Positions 53,125-61,807 are shown, counted from the first letter of the stretch. The stretch: DNA of 64,000 nucleotides from CAVRTJ01 sp964507185 (GCA_964507185.1 CAZDOY010000017.1:1-64000); one strand, 5' to 3'. Notes: generated by a model from the letters alone, not told the origin. Translations and numbers: made by a program.

Positions 53125-55140
53125 ATGAAGAGAAGGTCGATCATTTACTGTGTTCTGGGAGCGCTTCTGGGGGTGGCTCTAGCCGTGCCCATTCTTGGCG
53201 CCGCTCCGGCTGAAAACCCGCCGGCGGCGGAAATCGTGGGGAGTGTGCTGTTACCCTGCCCGGGACCACCGACACAGGCCCTTGCGCCTACAACCAAAAT
53301 GCCCCAGGTCAGTTCTGGAGTCGAAACGGTCAAACCGCCGATCGGTATCGGTGGCCTGGCGGCCTCGCCGCCCCAGTACCTGCCGACCGTCTTCTTCGAC
53401 CAGCCTCTCAGCGCGGCAAATCAGAACGCATACGTGGACCAGAACTTCGCCGATATGCCCACCTACACCACCTATATCGCGGACGACTTCTCAAATGCAG
53501 TCCCGTGGAGGGTCGGTCGAATCTACGTGCCAGGCGATTTTTGGAACGGCGGAAGCACCTTCATGAACGCGTCGAGTCTCACCTTCGCCATCTACGCCGA
53601 TGCGGGCGGGGTCCCCGCGGGCTACCCCAACGACGGCGTCACCACCCCCCTCTGGACGATCACGCTGGCGCCCTACGACCACCAGGTGACTTACTCAACC
53701 GGAGTGCCCGGCGGGTACCAGAGCAACACCGTCCTGTCGTTGGACACCCCCGTGGTGATCCCACCCGGGACGTGGTGGATGATCTTCGCTCCCAACATGA
53801 CGTTCTCCGGAGGTGGACAGTTCGGCCGACAGCCTTCGGATACGACGAACGGCGCCGTGGCCAAGCTCATCAACCCGGGCGGCGGATTCGGCCTCGGCAC
53901 GACCTGGCAGGACTGGACCGTCCTCGGCGTAGCTCAGCACGACATCGCGTTCAGGCTCGAGGAGCCCGTATGTCCGGTCTTCGACAACGGTCCCCTGGTG
54001 ACCCACCCAGGCGGCGGGGCCGGCGGGGCCGACGCGAGCGCGCTCCAGACGGCCCTCTCCATGAGCACCTACGGTTTCGGCATGCAGCAGACCTACGGGT
54101 ACAGGCTCGCCGACGACTACACGGTCACCAACCCGGCCGGCATGTACGTGGACAAGCTCGTGTTGTTCGCCTACCAGACCGGCTCGGGGACCGATTCCAC
54201 CATCAACCACGTGAACCTGAGAATCTGGAACGGCGTCCCCGGCGTGGGAAGCGTCATCTGGGGCGACACGGTCACCAACGTCTTGGAGAGCATGGCTTTC
54301 CACAACGTCTACCGGGTCGCCGACTACAGCCTGACCGCTTCGAACCGCCCCATCATGGCCTGCGTCGTCAACGTGGGAACGACCCTGCCGCCGGGCACCT
54401 ATTGGTTCGACTGGCAGATGGGCGGGAACCTGTCCTCGGGTCCCTATTCCCCGCCCGTCTCTATCCTCGGCCAGACCTCCACGGGCAATGCCATGCAGTA
54501 TACGACGGGCTGGGCGAACGCCCTGGACACGGGAACCGGCACGCCCCAGGGCATGCCGTTCATCGTTCTCGGCGACTGCTGTCCGGCCATTACCGTCTCG
54601 CCCGCCACCATTCCCTCCGTCGTCGCCGGAACCCCCTACAGCCAGACCTTCTCGGCAACGGGCGGCACTCCGCCCTACACCTACTACGTCACAGGTCTTC
54701 TGCCCGCCGGTCTGGCGCTCGTCGGGGACACGCTCTCCGGCACCCCCACCGGGACGGGCGCCTTCAATATCGAGATCTGGGCGGTGGACGCCAACGGCTG
54801 TGCAGGAATGCAAACCTACAATTTCACAGTGGACTACACCAATTTCTACGACGACATGGGCAACGCGGTGATGTGCGTCAACAAGATCACGGGCGATTAC
54901 AAGTGGACCATCCTAACCGGACCTTACACGGGATTGACCCTGGCGGGGACGGCCAGAGTCTACCACGGCGGGAATATGTTCTGGAGCCAGCCGGGCGCGC
55001 CCCATTACGTGTACCTGTACTACGACCCCAACAACCACAGGGCGTGGGGCTACATCTACGACTACAGCGCATACATCTACAGTTACTTGAACGACACAGA
55101 CACGACCAACAACCCGCCGCTCTGCATCGGAGGACCATAG
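53125..55140 (+). CDS. Exported multidomain beta protein with putative-Ig and shared C-terminal domain
   Basis: 671 residues from ATG 53125 after GGGGAGGGG; signal peptide MKRRSIIYCVLGALLGVALA. Residues about 85-480 contain two related beta-sandwich regions describing a pattern common in exported proteins (TYTTYIADDFSNAVPWRVGR and YGYRLADDYTVTNPAGMYVD, each followed by a FAIYAD or NLRIWNG strand). A putative-Ig (He_PIG) module follows at about 490-570 (PAITVSPATIPSVVAGTPYS, GLPA-type LLPAGLALVGDTLSGTPTGT). The C-terminal 95 residues (TGDYKWTILTGPYTGLTLAG to NNPPLC) are the shared domain. Terminator follows. Confidence 0.75.
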   Translation: MKRRSIIYCVLGALLGVALAVPILGAAPAENPPAAEIVGSVLLPCPGPPTQALAPTTKMPQVSSGVETVKPPIGIGGLAASPPQYLPTVFFDQPLSAANQNAYVDQNFADMPTYTTYIADDFSNAVPWRVGRIYVPGDFWNGGSTFMNASSLTFAIYADAGGVPAGYPNDGVTTPLWTITLAPYDHQVTYSTGVPGGYQSNTVLSLDTPVVIPPGTWWMIFAPNMTFSGGGQFGRQPSDTTNGAVAKLINPGGGFGLGTTWQDWTVLGVAQHDIAFRLEEPVCPVFDNGPLVTHPGGGAGGADASALQTALSMSTYGFGMQQTYGYRLADDYTVTNPAGMYVDKLVLFAYQTGSGTDSTINHVNLRIWNGVPGVGSVIWGDTVTNVLESMAFHNVYRVADYSLTASNRPIMACVVNVGTTLPPGTYWFDWQMGGNLSSGPYSPPVSILGQTSTGNAMQYTTGWANALDTGTGTPQGMPFIVLGDCCPAITVSPATIPSVVAGTPYSQTFSATGGTPPYTYYVTGLLPAGLALVGDTLSGTPTGTGAFNIEIWAVDANGCAGMQTYNFTVDYTNFYDDMGNAVMCVNKITGDYKWTILTGPYTGLTLAGTARVYHGGNMFWSQPGAPHYVYLYYDPNNHRAWGYIYDYSAYIYSYLNDTDTTNNPPLCIGGP

Positions 55141-55175
55141 TCGACAAGGAAAAGTGAAATCCAGTTGCATTTGAT

Positions 55176-55203
55176 GCGGGGCTTCGGCCCCGCTTTTTTT
55201 TGC
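55176..55203 (+). terminator. Intrinsic terminator
   Basis: GCGGGGC, TTCG, GCCCCGC and ten T, 35 bases after the stop codon. Confidence 0.95.
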
Positions 55204-55531
55204 AGTTGCTCGCTGATGTGCAGGAGTGCGAACCTTGGACCTCCATCAGACTGTTCGTCCCGATCTTCGTGTAATCTCATCGCGCGGCGCTGATCAGCGC
55301 CGCGCTTCGATTGAAAGGGCGCGTACGGAGTCTCCGTTAGGGCCGGTTCCCGCAGGTGTGCGTGCCCTCTTTCTCTCTCCGCCTAGGCCGCGGCACGCAC
55401 TCCAAGAGTCCCGTCCGTCGGCATTCATCCCACAGGACGCGCCATCAAGATCTATGGCCGTCGCAAGATACGGGAAGATTCCGTCGACATTTCGGCGAAA
55501 GAAGAAGGGCTTTCATGGGTCCTCTGTGAAG
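55204..55531. other. Spacer with a 24-base perfect palindrome
   Basis: No gene recognised in this 330-base spacer between convergent genes. At 55282-55305 the 12-base arm GCGCGGCGCTGA is followed at once by its reverse complement. No T-tract follows, so it is not a standard terminator; a binding site or structural element is possible. Confidence 0.5.
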
Positions 55532-55831
55532 TCAACCTTCGTTTTGTTCCGGCGGCGGCGGCGGGCCTTCCTCGGGATTATCATCCAGCTTCTCGACGAC
55601 GATCCGCAGCCGCGCCACCAGTGCCGCGATGGCCCCGAGCGCCGCCCAGACGGGCAATAGGACGGCGCCCACCACGCCGAGCGTGAGCGGCACCTCGATG
55701 AGGGTATCGCCCTCCGCGTTCTTTATGGTGATCCGGCGGACGTTGCCTCCGTGGATGATCTCCTTGATCTTCGCGACGAGCTGGTCGCCGCTGATCGTGA
55801 ACTCCTCTGTTCGCACACGCTTGCCTGCCAT
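55532..55831 (-). CDS. DUF4342 domain protein
   Basis: 99 residues from ATG 55831, right after AGGAGGATTCG. RTEEFTISGDQLVAKIKEII, GGNVRRITIKNAEGDTLIEV, PLTLGVVGAVLLPVWAALGA and ALVARLRIVVEK match the DUF4342 family, small proteins with a hydrophobic C-terminal half, often near chaperone or ubiquitin-like genes. Function unknown. The last residues are Pro/Glu-rich. Divergent from the damaged radical SAM gene. Confidence 0.85.
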   Translation of the reverse strand: MAGKRVRTEEFTISGDQLVAKIKEIIHGGNVRRITIKNAEGDTLIEVPLTLGVVGAVLLPVWAALGAIAALVARLRIVVEKLDDNPEEGPPPPPEQNEG

Positions 55832-55941
55832 CGAATCCTCCTGCGAGTCCATGCTCCATGGGAAAAGTCCCTTTGGTGCAGAATACGCGGGGGCGGCCTC
55901 GTTTGTTTCCCCTGCCCGCTCCGGCGAGCTCTTTCAGATAG

Positions 55942-57081
55942 TCTTCCACGCCCAACCCCGTCGCCGTTTCGACGGAGAACCTGGACTGCGCCTACTGCTA
56001 CCAGAACGGACGGCGCGTGCGCGACGCCCTCCCTTGGGACGCCGCGCGCGCCGCCCTCGACCTGCTTCTGGAGCGAGGTACGCCCCCGCTCCTGCTTGAA
56101 TTCAGCGGGGGCGAACCGCTCCTGGAACCGGACCTCCTCGCGCGCTACCTGGAATACGCCGAGTCGCCCCGGCCCGGCGTTGCCGAGGTCCGGACCATCC
56201 TGACCACCAACGGCACCCTCCTCTCACCTTCGATCCAGGACTTCCTGGAAGCGCACGGAGTCCTCCTGCGGTTGAGCTGCGACGGGCCGCCACCATCCCA
56301 GCAGCTCAGGGGACGCGGCACTTTCCAGCGGTTGGCCGGCAGGCTGGACGAGCTCGAATCGAACCACCCCGGCTACCTGCAGCGGTCGGTCCGTATCCAG
56401 GCCGTGTCGACGCCCGGCACGCTGCCCCACCTCGCCGCCGGCGCACGGTTCTTTCTGAACCGGGGCATCGCGGACATCGCCTTTCAACCGGTCATCGGCC
56501 GGAACGGGGATTGGAACGATGCAGCGTTCAGCGTCCTGGAGGAACAGGTCGGGGAAATCGTCGCGGAGGCCGCGCGTCACTGGGCGGCCCGCAGGGCCGT
56601 TCCGGTGGCATTCCTCCGCGGGCCCGGTCCCGAGGCCGGACACGGACCGGGCGGCGGCTTCATCTGCGGGGCGGGGGTGGGCAAGGGTCTCTGCGTGGAC
56701 CCCGACGGACGCGGGTGGACCTATCCGCTCTTCGCCTCCTCCCTCCAGGACCTATCTCCGCTGGCGCGGCAGGTCTCGGCGGCCGTGGATCTGGGGGACG
56801 TCCGCTCGGGCGGCCTCTGGAAGCGGCTGTCGACCACGCGGCAAAGGACCGGACCGCTGACGGTGATGACGAACAGGCACGGCAGGTACTCGCCCTACGG
56901 CGCCTGCAGGGACCGCGCTTGCATCGACGAGTGTTCACTCTGCCCCGCAGCGGTCGCACACGCCCCGGACAACGGGGACCCTGACCGTGTGCCAGCTTTT
57001 ATCTGCGCTTTCAACCGCGTCACCGCGCGAGCACGGCGCGAATTCCGCGCGCTGCTCGTCGGAATGCAACGCGGAGGGTGA
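55942..57081 (+). pseudogene. Radical SAM/SPASM-type protein with damaged N-terminus
   Basis: The frame is open from 55942 after a TAG and has no ATG, GTG or TTG before the cluster motif. The motif reads STENLDCAYCYQNG, whereas CxxxCxxC proteins have a pattern such as TENCNLDCAYCY: the first Cys plus Asn are missing, as expected from a six-base deletion between two AAC repeats. Downstream the fold is intact: LEFSGGEPLLEPDLL, ILTTNGTLLS, LRLSCDGPP, and a SPASM-like Cys-rich tail with YGACRDRACIDECSLCPA. Another frame upstream (ELFQIVFHAQP, from ATG 55851) may be the lost N-terminus, so a frameshift near 55955 is likely. Either a pseudogene or consensus errors. Confidence 0.7.
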
Positions 57082-57089
57082 CCCGGCGC

Positions 57090-58355
57090 TCAGGAGCGCC
57101 CGGCACCCTGTATGGCCCCGGTCTGGTCCATGTGTATCTTGATCATGCCCTCGCCCTCGCCGACCGTGATCTGGATGTTGTTGATCCCCTCGGAGGCCGG
57201 GTAGGTCCATGTTTTGGTCTCACCGCTCTTGAGGGTGAAGGCCAGCTTCTCGGCCTGGCCGGCGCCCTCTCTTTTGAGCAGAATCCGGCCGGTAGAGTCG
57301 CCGCCGTCCTGGTCGGCGCCCGTGATGGTCATGGCCAGCGGTTTGCCCGGCCTGGCCTTAACCCAGGTCGTGTATCCGCCACCGTTGAACAGGTCCCGGG
57401 TTCCCTTGCCCTCCTGTTCCACCCGGGCGAGAACCAGGCCCTTCTCGGCCCGGACCACCACCTCGTCGACCCGGAAGGAGGCGGACATCTTCAAGGTGGA
57501 CGGACTGTTGAAGTCCCGGTCCCAGGTGGCGTAGAGGTTCTTGAGGGTAGTGGGGTTGACGCCTATGGACTCCACCTGCTTGCCGTCCCTGAACGGAAGG
57601 ACGAGGACGGCGGATTCACCCTTCGCGAGGTTCTTCAGGGAGACCTTCACCGCGCGGTTGCCGGCCACGGTCACCCTCATTTCGCCGCCCGGGCCGAGGC
57701 GCCTGCCCATCGGCACCGTGCCCTTGACCGGCGACGTCAACGCGGACTGCGGCGCGGCGGCCTTCTTGCTGCCCGCGCTCGTCTTGTCGACCTTCTTATA
57801 GTCCGCCGGCACCATGAAGAGATCGGGGGAAACGTCTCCCCGCTTTATGTTCTTCAACTCCATCGTCCACGCTTCCTTGCCGTGGGTCACGACCTTGACG
57901 GGGTACCCGAGGTCCCTGGCGACCCATCCGGTCATGAGCTTTTTCCCCTGCGAACTCACGACGATCTTATCGCACGAGTATCCGCCCACGGTCTCCGTCC
58001 CCTCCTTCGCGGCCGTGTAGCGCCGGGATGCCGTCATGAAGGCCTGGATCGGATCGTTGGCCAGGCTACGCATGCTGTCCGAGGCCATCTTGACGAACTT
58101 CTTCTCGGACGGCATGAAGACGCGCGTCACACCCTTCGCCAGGTCCACGGTGACCTTCCCGCGTTGTCCCTCTTCTTCGAACTCGATGGCGTAGTTGTGG
58201 CCCATGACGCTGAGCTTCGACGTCCGCGTCGTCTTGCCCCGCACCTCTACCATGTCCGCCGTGAATTCCGCCGAGAACGCCGGCACGACCCACAGGGCCG
58301 CCGCCAGCACGATCAGGGCCGCCCGCAGCGGCCATCCGCCTCCTCGCTTGCCCAT
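57090..58355 (-). CDS. Exported LolA/DUF4412-like protein
   Basis: 421 residues from ATG 58355 after CAGGAGGGGACC; signal peptide LRAALIVLAAALWVVPAFSA. Residues about 25-190 (EFTADMVEVRGKTTRTSKLS, VTRVFMPSEKKFVKM, VGGYSCDKIVVSSQGKKLM, WVARDLGYPVKVV) follow the DUF4412 pattern, an extracytoplasmic beta-barrel half related to LolA. The C-terminal half (from about 225) is a separate beta-rich region of unknown type. Probably periplasmic; lipid binding is conceivable for the LolA-like part. Convergent with the radical SAM gene. Confidence 0.7.
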   Translation of the reverse strand: MGKRGGGWPLRAALIVLAAALWVVPAFSAEFTADMVEVRGKTTRTSKLSVMGHNYAIEFEEEGQRGKVTVDLAKGVTRVFMPSEKKFVKMASDSMRSLANDPIQAFMTASRRYTAAKEGTETVGGYSCDKIVVSSQGKKLMTGWVARDLGYPVKVVTHGKEAWTMELKNIKRGDVSPDLFMVPADYKKVDKTSAGSKKAAAPQSALTSPVKGTVPMGRRLGPGGEMRVTVAGNRAVKVSLKNLAKGESAVLVLPFRDGKQVESIGVNPTTLKNLYATWDRDFNSPSTLKMSASFRVDEVVVRAEKGLVLARVEQEGKGTRDLFNGGGYTTWVKARPGKPLAMTITGADQDGGDSTGRILLKREGAGQAEKLAFTLKSGETKTWTYPASEGINNIQITVGEGEGMIKIHMDQTGAIQGAGRS

Positions 58356-58543
58356 GGTCCCCTCCTGAAACCGGCCCGTGCGCACACGAATATCCGCGCC
58401 GCGCGCGTCCGGTCGCACAAACTTCGAGACGACAATGCGCCGCCATCGTGATTGCTTTGATCCGCGCGGTTTATGACCTCGGTGTTTTTTTAGTATGACA
58501 CATGACGAGGGCAAATTCATCGAAGCCGTCCCGCACGGCCCCG

Positions 58544-58572
58544 TTGACGGACGCTCACACCGGTGCTACGTT
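58544..58572 (+). promoter_or_regulatory. Possible promoter of the AIM24 pair
   Basis: TTGACG (58544-58549), 17 bases, TACGTT (58567-58572) with a TG two bases before the -10. The remaining 337-base divergent spacer holds no gene. Confidence 0.45.
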
Positions 58573-58692
58573 TGTCTGGTAAGGCTTTGCGTCATCTTTC
58601 CAGAGGAACAAGGGGGATCTGGATTCACGGTCGTCGGAGATGCGCGGGGGTGCGCGTCTCGAAGGGTATCTGTTCACACGTGGAGGTGAAGG

Positions 58693-59544
58693 ATGACTGA
58701 AGGTGTGGTGACTCCCCCAAGACCGGACGGCGGGCAGGACCCCGTCGAACGCATTGAGTGCCAGTGGTGCCAGGGGCAGAACGAGAAGACGGCCACGAGC
58801 TGCCGCTTTTGCGGCGCGCCCCTGGACGTGCGGAACCTCGTGAGCGAGTCGGGATGGCGGGAAGCGCCCCGCCTCAGAGACATGACCGAGATTCACTTCG
58901 GCGAGAGCACCTGCCAGGTCGAGGGCGAGATCGTGCCCGTTGCCGAAATACACCTGGGGCAAGGCGATTCCGTCTACTTCGAGCACCACGTCATGCTTTG
59001 GAAGGAGGAGGCGGTGCCCCTCACCACGCTGCAGCTCCCCGGCGGCTTCAAGCGTGTGCTGGCGGGCATGCCCTTCGTCATCAGCGTGGCCCAGGGCGCG
59101 GGCCGCATCGCCTTCTCCCGCGACGCCACCGGAGAGTTAGTGGTCCTCCCGCTACACCCCGGTATGGAGCTGGACGTCCGGGAGCACGCCTTTCTTCTGG
59201 CCTCCCATCACATCCAATATTCCTACGTTCGTATCAAGGGCCTCACCAACATCCTCTTCGGCGGCCAGGGCATGTTCATGGACCGTTTCGTGACGGGGAA
59301 CGCGCCGGGGCTGCTCGTCCTTCACGGCTACGGCAACGTCTTCGAGCGAATCCTGAAAGCCGGCGAGAGCATCATCGTGGAACCGGGCGCCTTCCTGTAT
59401 AAGGACTCCTCCGTCACCATGGAGGTGCAGCGGCAGAAACTCACGTCGGGGCTCTTCGGGGGGTTCGGCATGAGTCTGGCCAAGATGACCGGTCCCGGAC
59501 GCGTGGGCATCCAGTCCATGTACGTCCACCACGACACGAAGTGA
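58693..59544 (+). CDS. AIM24-family protein with N-terminal zinc ribbon (copy 1)
   Basis: 283 residues. A zinc ribbon (CQWC and CRFC, about 20-38) precedes an AIM24 beta-sandwich: GESTCQVEGEIVPVAEIHLG, VYFEHHVMLWKEEAVPL, KRVLAGMPFVISVAQGAGRI, PGMELDVREHAFLLAS and NAPGLLVLHGYGNVFERIL. AIM24 is linked in yeast to mitochondrial inner-membrane organisation; bacterial roles are unknown. No signal peptide, so cytoplasmic. Followed after ten bases by a paralogue with the same layout. Confidence 0.85.
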   Translation: MTEGVVTPPRPDGGQDPVERIECQWCQGQNEKTATSCRFCGAPLDVRNLVSESGWREAPRLRDMTEIHFGESTCQVEGEIVPVAEIHLGQGDSVYFEHHVMLWKEEAVPLTTLQLPGGFKRVLAGMPFVISVAQGAGRIAFSRDATGELVVLPLHPGMELDVREHAFLLASHHIQYSYVRIKGLTNILFGGQGMFMDRFVTGNAPGLLVLHGYGNVFERILKAGESIIVEPGAFLYKDSSVTMEVQRQKLTSGLFGGFGMSLAKMTGPGRVGIQSMYVHHDTK

Positions 59545-59554
59545 GGAGGGCGTC

Positions 59555-60481
59555 ATGGAAGACAAGTCTCACGATGCCTCCAGTGTCGACCGCCGGCGTT
59601 ACACGTGCCCCTACTGCGGCGCGGAAAGCGACGGCACACAGGGAGCCTGCACGCGCTGCGGCGCGCCGATAGACGTCCGCGCCATCGTCTCTCCGGAGCG
59701 CTGGACCGAAGTGCCGGGCCAGAAAGACATGGCGAGGCTCCAGTTCGGCGGCTCCGACTGCCAGATCGAGGGCACCTACGTACCCGTAGCCGACTTCCGG
59801 CTGTCTTCGACGGACGGCGTCTATTTCGCCCACCACGTGCTGCTCTGGATGGAGCCGACCGTGCAGGTGGGCGCCATGTCCTTGAAGGGCGCATTCAAGC
59901 GCGTACTGGCGGGCATGCCCGTTGTCATGACCGAGGCCAGAGGACCCGGCCGCATCGCATTCTCCCGCGACGCGCCCGGCGAACTGCTGGCCCTGCCCCT
60001 CCAGAAGGGTGAAACGGTGGACGTGCGGGAGCACCTCTTCGTCGCCGCCACCCACGCCGTGGCCTACGACTGGTTCGGCACCAAGGTGTGGTACAAGATC
60101 CGGGTTCAGAGGGGCGACAAGACCGAGACGGAGACCATCTATCCCCTGGGTATGTTCATGGACCGGTTCACGGCCGCCCAGGGCCCCGGGCTGCTGCTCG
60201 TGCACGCCTCGGGCAACGTCTTCGTCCGCACCTTGCAGCCGGGGCAGACCATCCTGATCAAGCCGACCGCCTTGCTCTTCAAGGACCCGGGCGTCCAGAT
60301 GCAACTCCACTTCGAGCACCCGAACCAGACCTTCAGCCTCTTCGGCGGCTACGGTCAGCGCTACACATGGCTGAGGCTTCAGGGCCCGGGCCGGGTTGCG
60401 GTCATGTCGGCCTTCGAGCACGTCGAAGGCGAACAGGCCCGTCTTGTAAGCTGCTCCCCGGCGACCGAGAAGCGCTGGTGA
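59555..60481 (+). CDS. AIM24-family protein with N-terminal zinc ribbon (copy 2)
   Basis: 308 residues; GAGGAGGG lies just before the ATG. Zinc ribbon CPYC and CTRC (about 16-34) with the same APIDVRAIVS linker style as copy 1, then AIM24 domain: GGSDCQIEGTYVPVADFRLS, VYFAHHVLLWMEPTVQV, KRVLAGMPVVMTEARGPGRI and GPGLLLVHASGNVFVRTLQP. It has an insertion (WYKIRVQRGDKTETETIY) that copy 1 lacks. The pair arose by tandem duplication and has diverged, so the two may form a hetero-oligomer. Confidence 0.85.
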   Translation: MEDKSHDASSVDRRRYTCPYCGAESDGTQGACTRCGAPIDVRAIVSPERWTEVPGQKDMARLQFGGSDCQIEGTYVPVADFRLSSTDGVYFAHHVLLWMEPTVQVGAMSLKGAFKRVLAGMPVVMTEARGPGRIAFSRDAPGELLALPLQKGETVDVREHLFVAATHAVAYDWFGTKVWYKIRVQRGDKTETETIYPLGMFMDRFTAAQGPGLLLVHASGNVFVRTLQPGQTILIKPTALLFKDPGVQMQLHFEHPNQTFSLFGGYGQRYTWLRLQGPGRVAVMSAFEHVEGEQARLVSCSPATEKRW

Positions 60482-60601
60482 CATCCCGCGGCGGATGGGC
60501 CATTCGCCCCGCCGCTGCCACCCGGCTTCGATTGGCTGCCATTCCGGGAACGACTGCGCATAAGATATTAGTGAAGGAAAGGAAAAGAAAGGAGGAGAAT
60601 T

Positions 60602-60904
60602 ATGCCGGAGTTCGGATCCCCATTTTCAGGTTTGGCCCACGACCGCAAGCTCACCGACAAGGAACTCGTCCGCGCCATCCGCTTCATGGTGGCCGCCGAG
60701 TACGAAGCCATCCAGATGTACATGCAGCTCGCCGAGTCCACGGACAACAAGCTCGCCGTCGAGGTCCTTACGGACATCGCCGACGAGGAGCGCGTCCACG
60801 CGGGCGAATTCCTCCGCCTGCTCCACGAGCTGGCGCCCGATGAAGCCAAGTACTATAAGGAAGGCGCCGAAGAGGTCGAAGAAGAGATCGAGAAGAAGGG
60901 CTGA
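60602..60904 (+). CDS. Small ferritin-like protein (encapsulated-ferritin type)
   Basis: 100 residues, two helices. DKELVRAIRFMVAAEYEAIQ and DIADEERVHAGEFLRLLHEL hold the Glu and ExxH iron ligands of the EncFtn/short rubrerythrin group, in which two chains build one four-helix ferroxidase site. Such proteins are usually packed in family 1 encapsulins. I see no encapsulin gene here and no clear cargo-loading peptide in the acidic C-terminus. GGAGGAG lies 6 bases before the ATG. Possibly transcribed with the AIM24 genes, 120 bases upstream. Confidence 0.8.
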   Translation: MPEFGSPFSGLAHDRKLTDKELVRAIRFMVAAEYEAIQMYMQLAESTDNKLAVEVLTDIADEERVHAGEFLRLLHELAPDEAKYYKEGAEEVEEEIEKKG

Positions 60905-61075
60905 CGTCCAAATCGGTATCGCTATCGGTATCGGGTCTCGTGTCCCGCCGTCTAAGAGTGTGCCGCTTTTTTGCCGTTTAGCTCACGCCCTATGTTGAGC
61001 GTCGGCAAACCAGGAGGCCGATGTCGTTTCGGGTGCGGTTTCCGATTTCGATACCGATTTCGATTATTTGATCCC
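60905..61075. repeat. Inverted 6-base tandem arrays downstream of the ferritin-like gene
   Basis: ATCGGT, ATCGCT, ATCGGT, ATCGGG (60912-60935) and ATTTCG, ATACCG, ATTTCG (61045-61062) are arrays with period 6 in opposite orientation; AATCGGTATCG (60911-60921) pairs perfectly with 61049-61059. Could form a large stem enclosing about 125 bases. No gene in between. Confidence 0.6.
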
Positions 61076-61099
61076 GGATGCTGAGCGGGAGAAGATCGG

Positions 61100-61807
61100 C
61101 TATAGGCTGCAGTTCTCCCCTTCGGCCAGAGGAACGACTTTCGCCTCAGGCCCGGCCTCGGCCAGACGCCGCGTGAAACCTTCCACGCTCTGGCCCGTCC
61201 GGAGCGGAGGCAGTCGGGGCGCAATGCCCAGGTGGATGGGGATCACTACCGACGGTCCCAAGGCGCGCACGGCTTGGACGGCCCCCTTCTCTCCCATGGT
61301 CATGGGTGCCCTGAAGGTCGTCACCGGCATCAGCGCCGCGTCCAGCGAAAAGCGCCGCCCGATTTCCTTCATGAAGGGCCGGTGATAGGTATCCCCCGCA
61401 AAATAGACCCTCTTCCCCTCGGCCTCGATCACGTAGCCCACGGTGGCGGCGACGTGAACGGCCGGCACCGCTGTGATGGTAGCGTCCCCGAAGCGCCGTA
61501 CCTCCCACGGCCTCACCCCCTCGGCGTGCCTCGCCCCCCGCAGCCGGGTCAACCAGGCGGCCCGCGCCGGCGCCAGAACCCGTACGTCTTTTCCCAGCCC
61601 GTGCAGGAACGGTCCGTCCGTGTGGTCCCAGTGGTTGTGCGAGACGAGCACCAGCGTCACGTCGCCCACGTCCTCCCGCTTCATCGCGGGGGGCGCGAGC
61701 CGCTTGAAGGCCGGATTACCCAGCGTTCCGAAGTACGGATCCGTGAGTATTTTCTGCCCGTCCGTCTCGATAAGAACCGTGCTGTGTCCGATCATGGTGA
61801 TCCGCAT
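61100..61807 (-). CDS. UPF0173-type metallo-beta-lactamase-fold hydrolase
   Basis: 235 residues. MRITMIGHSTVLIETDGQKI and LTDPYFGTLGNPAFKR begin the fold, VSHNHWDHTDGP is the HxHxDH metal site, FAGDTYHRP the bridging Asp, PIHLGIAPRLPP the last His. Length and motifs fit the UPF0173/RomA-like group of metal-dependent hydrolases; substrate unknown. Alone on the minus strand, 40 bases after the ABC permease gene, and perhaps cotranscribed with it. Confidence 0.9.
   Translation of the reverse strand: MRITMIGHSTVLIETDGQKILTDPYFGTLGNPAFKRLAPPAMKREDVGDVTLVLVSHNHWDHTDGPFLHGLGKDVRVLAPARAAWLTRLRGARHAEGVRPWEVRRFGDATITAVPAVHVAATVGYVIEAEGKRVYFAGDTYHRPFMKEIGRRFSLDAALMPVTTFRAPMTMGEKGAVQAVRALGPSVVIPIHLGIAPRLPPLRTGQSVEGFTRRLAEAGPEAKVVPLAEGENCSL

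Noticed and set aside
55581..55955. Minus-strand ORF beginning GVEDYLKELAG upstream of the DUF4342 gene
   Set aside because: The start looks protein-like, but the frame soon becomes Arg/Gly-rich and runs out of frame through the DUF4342 gene; a better ribosome site precedes ATG 55831.
60905..61075. CRISPR array
   Set aside because: Units are 6 bases without spacers and no cas genes are present; no CRISPR is seen anywhere in the window.
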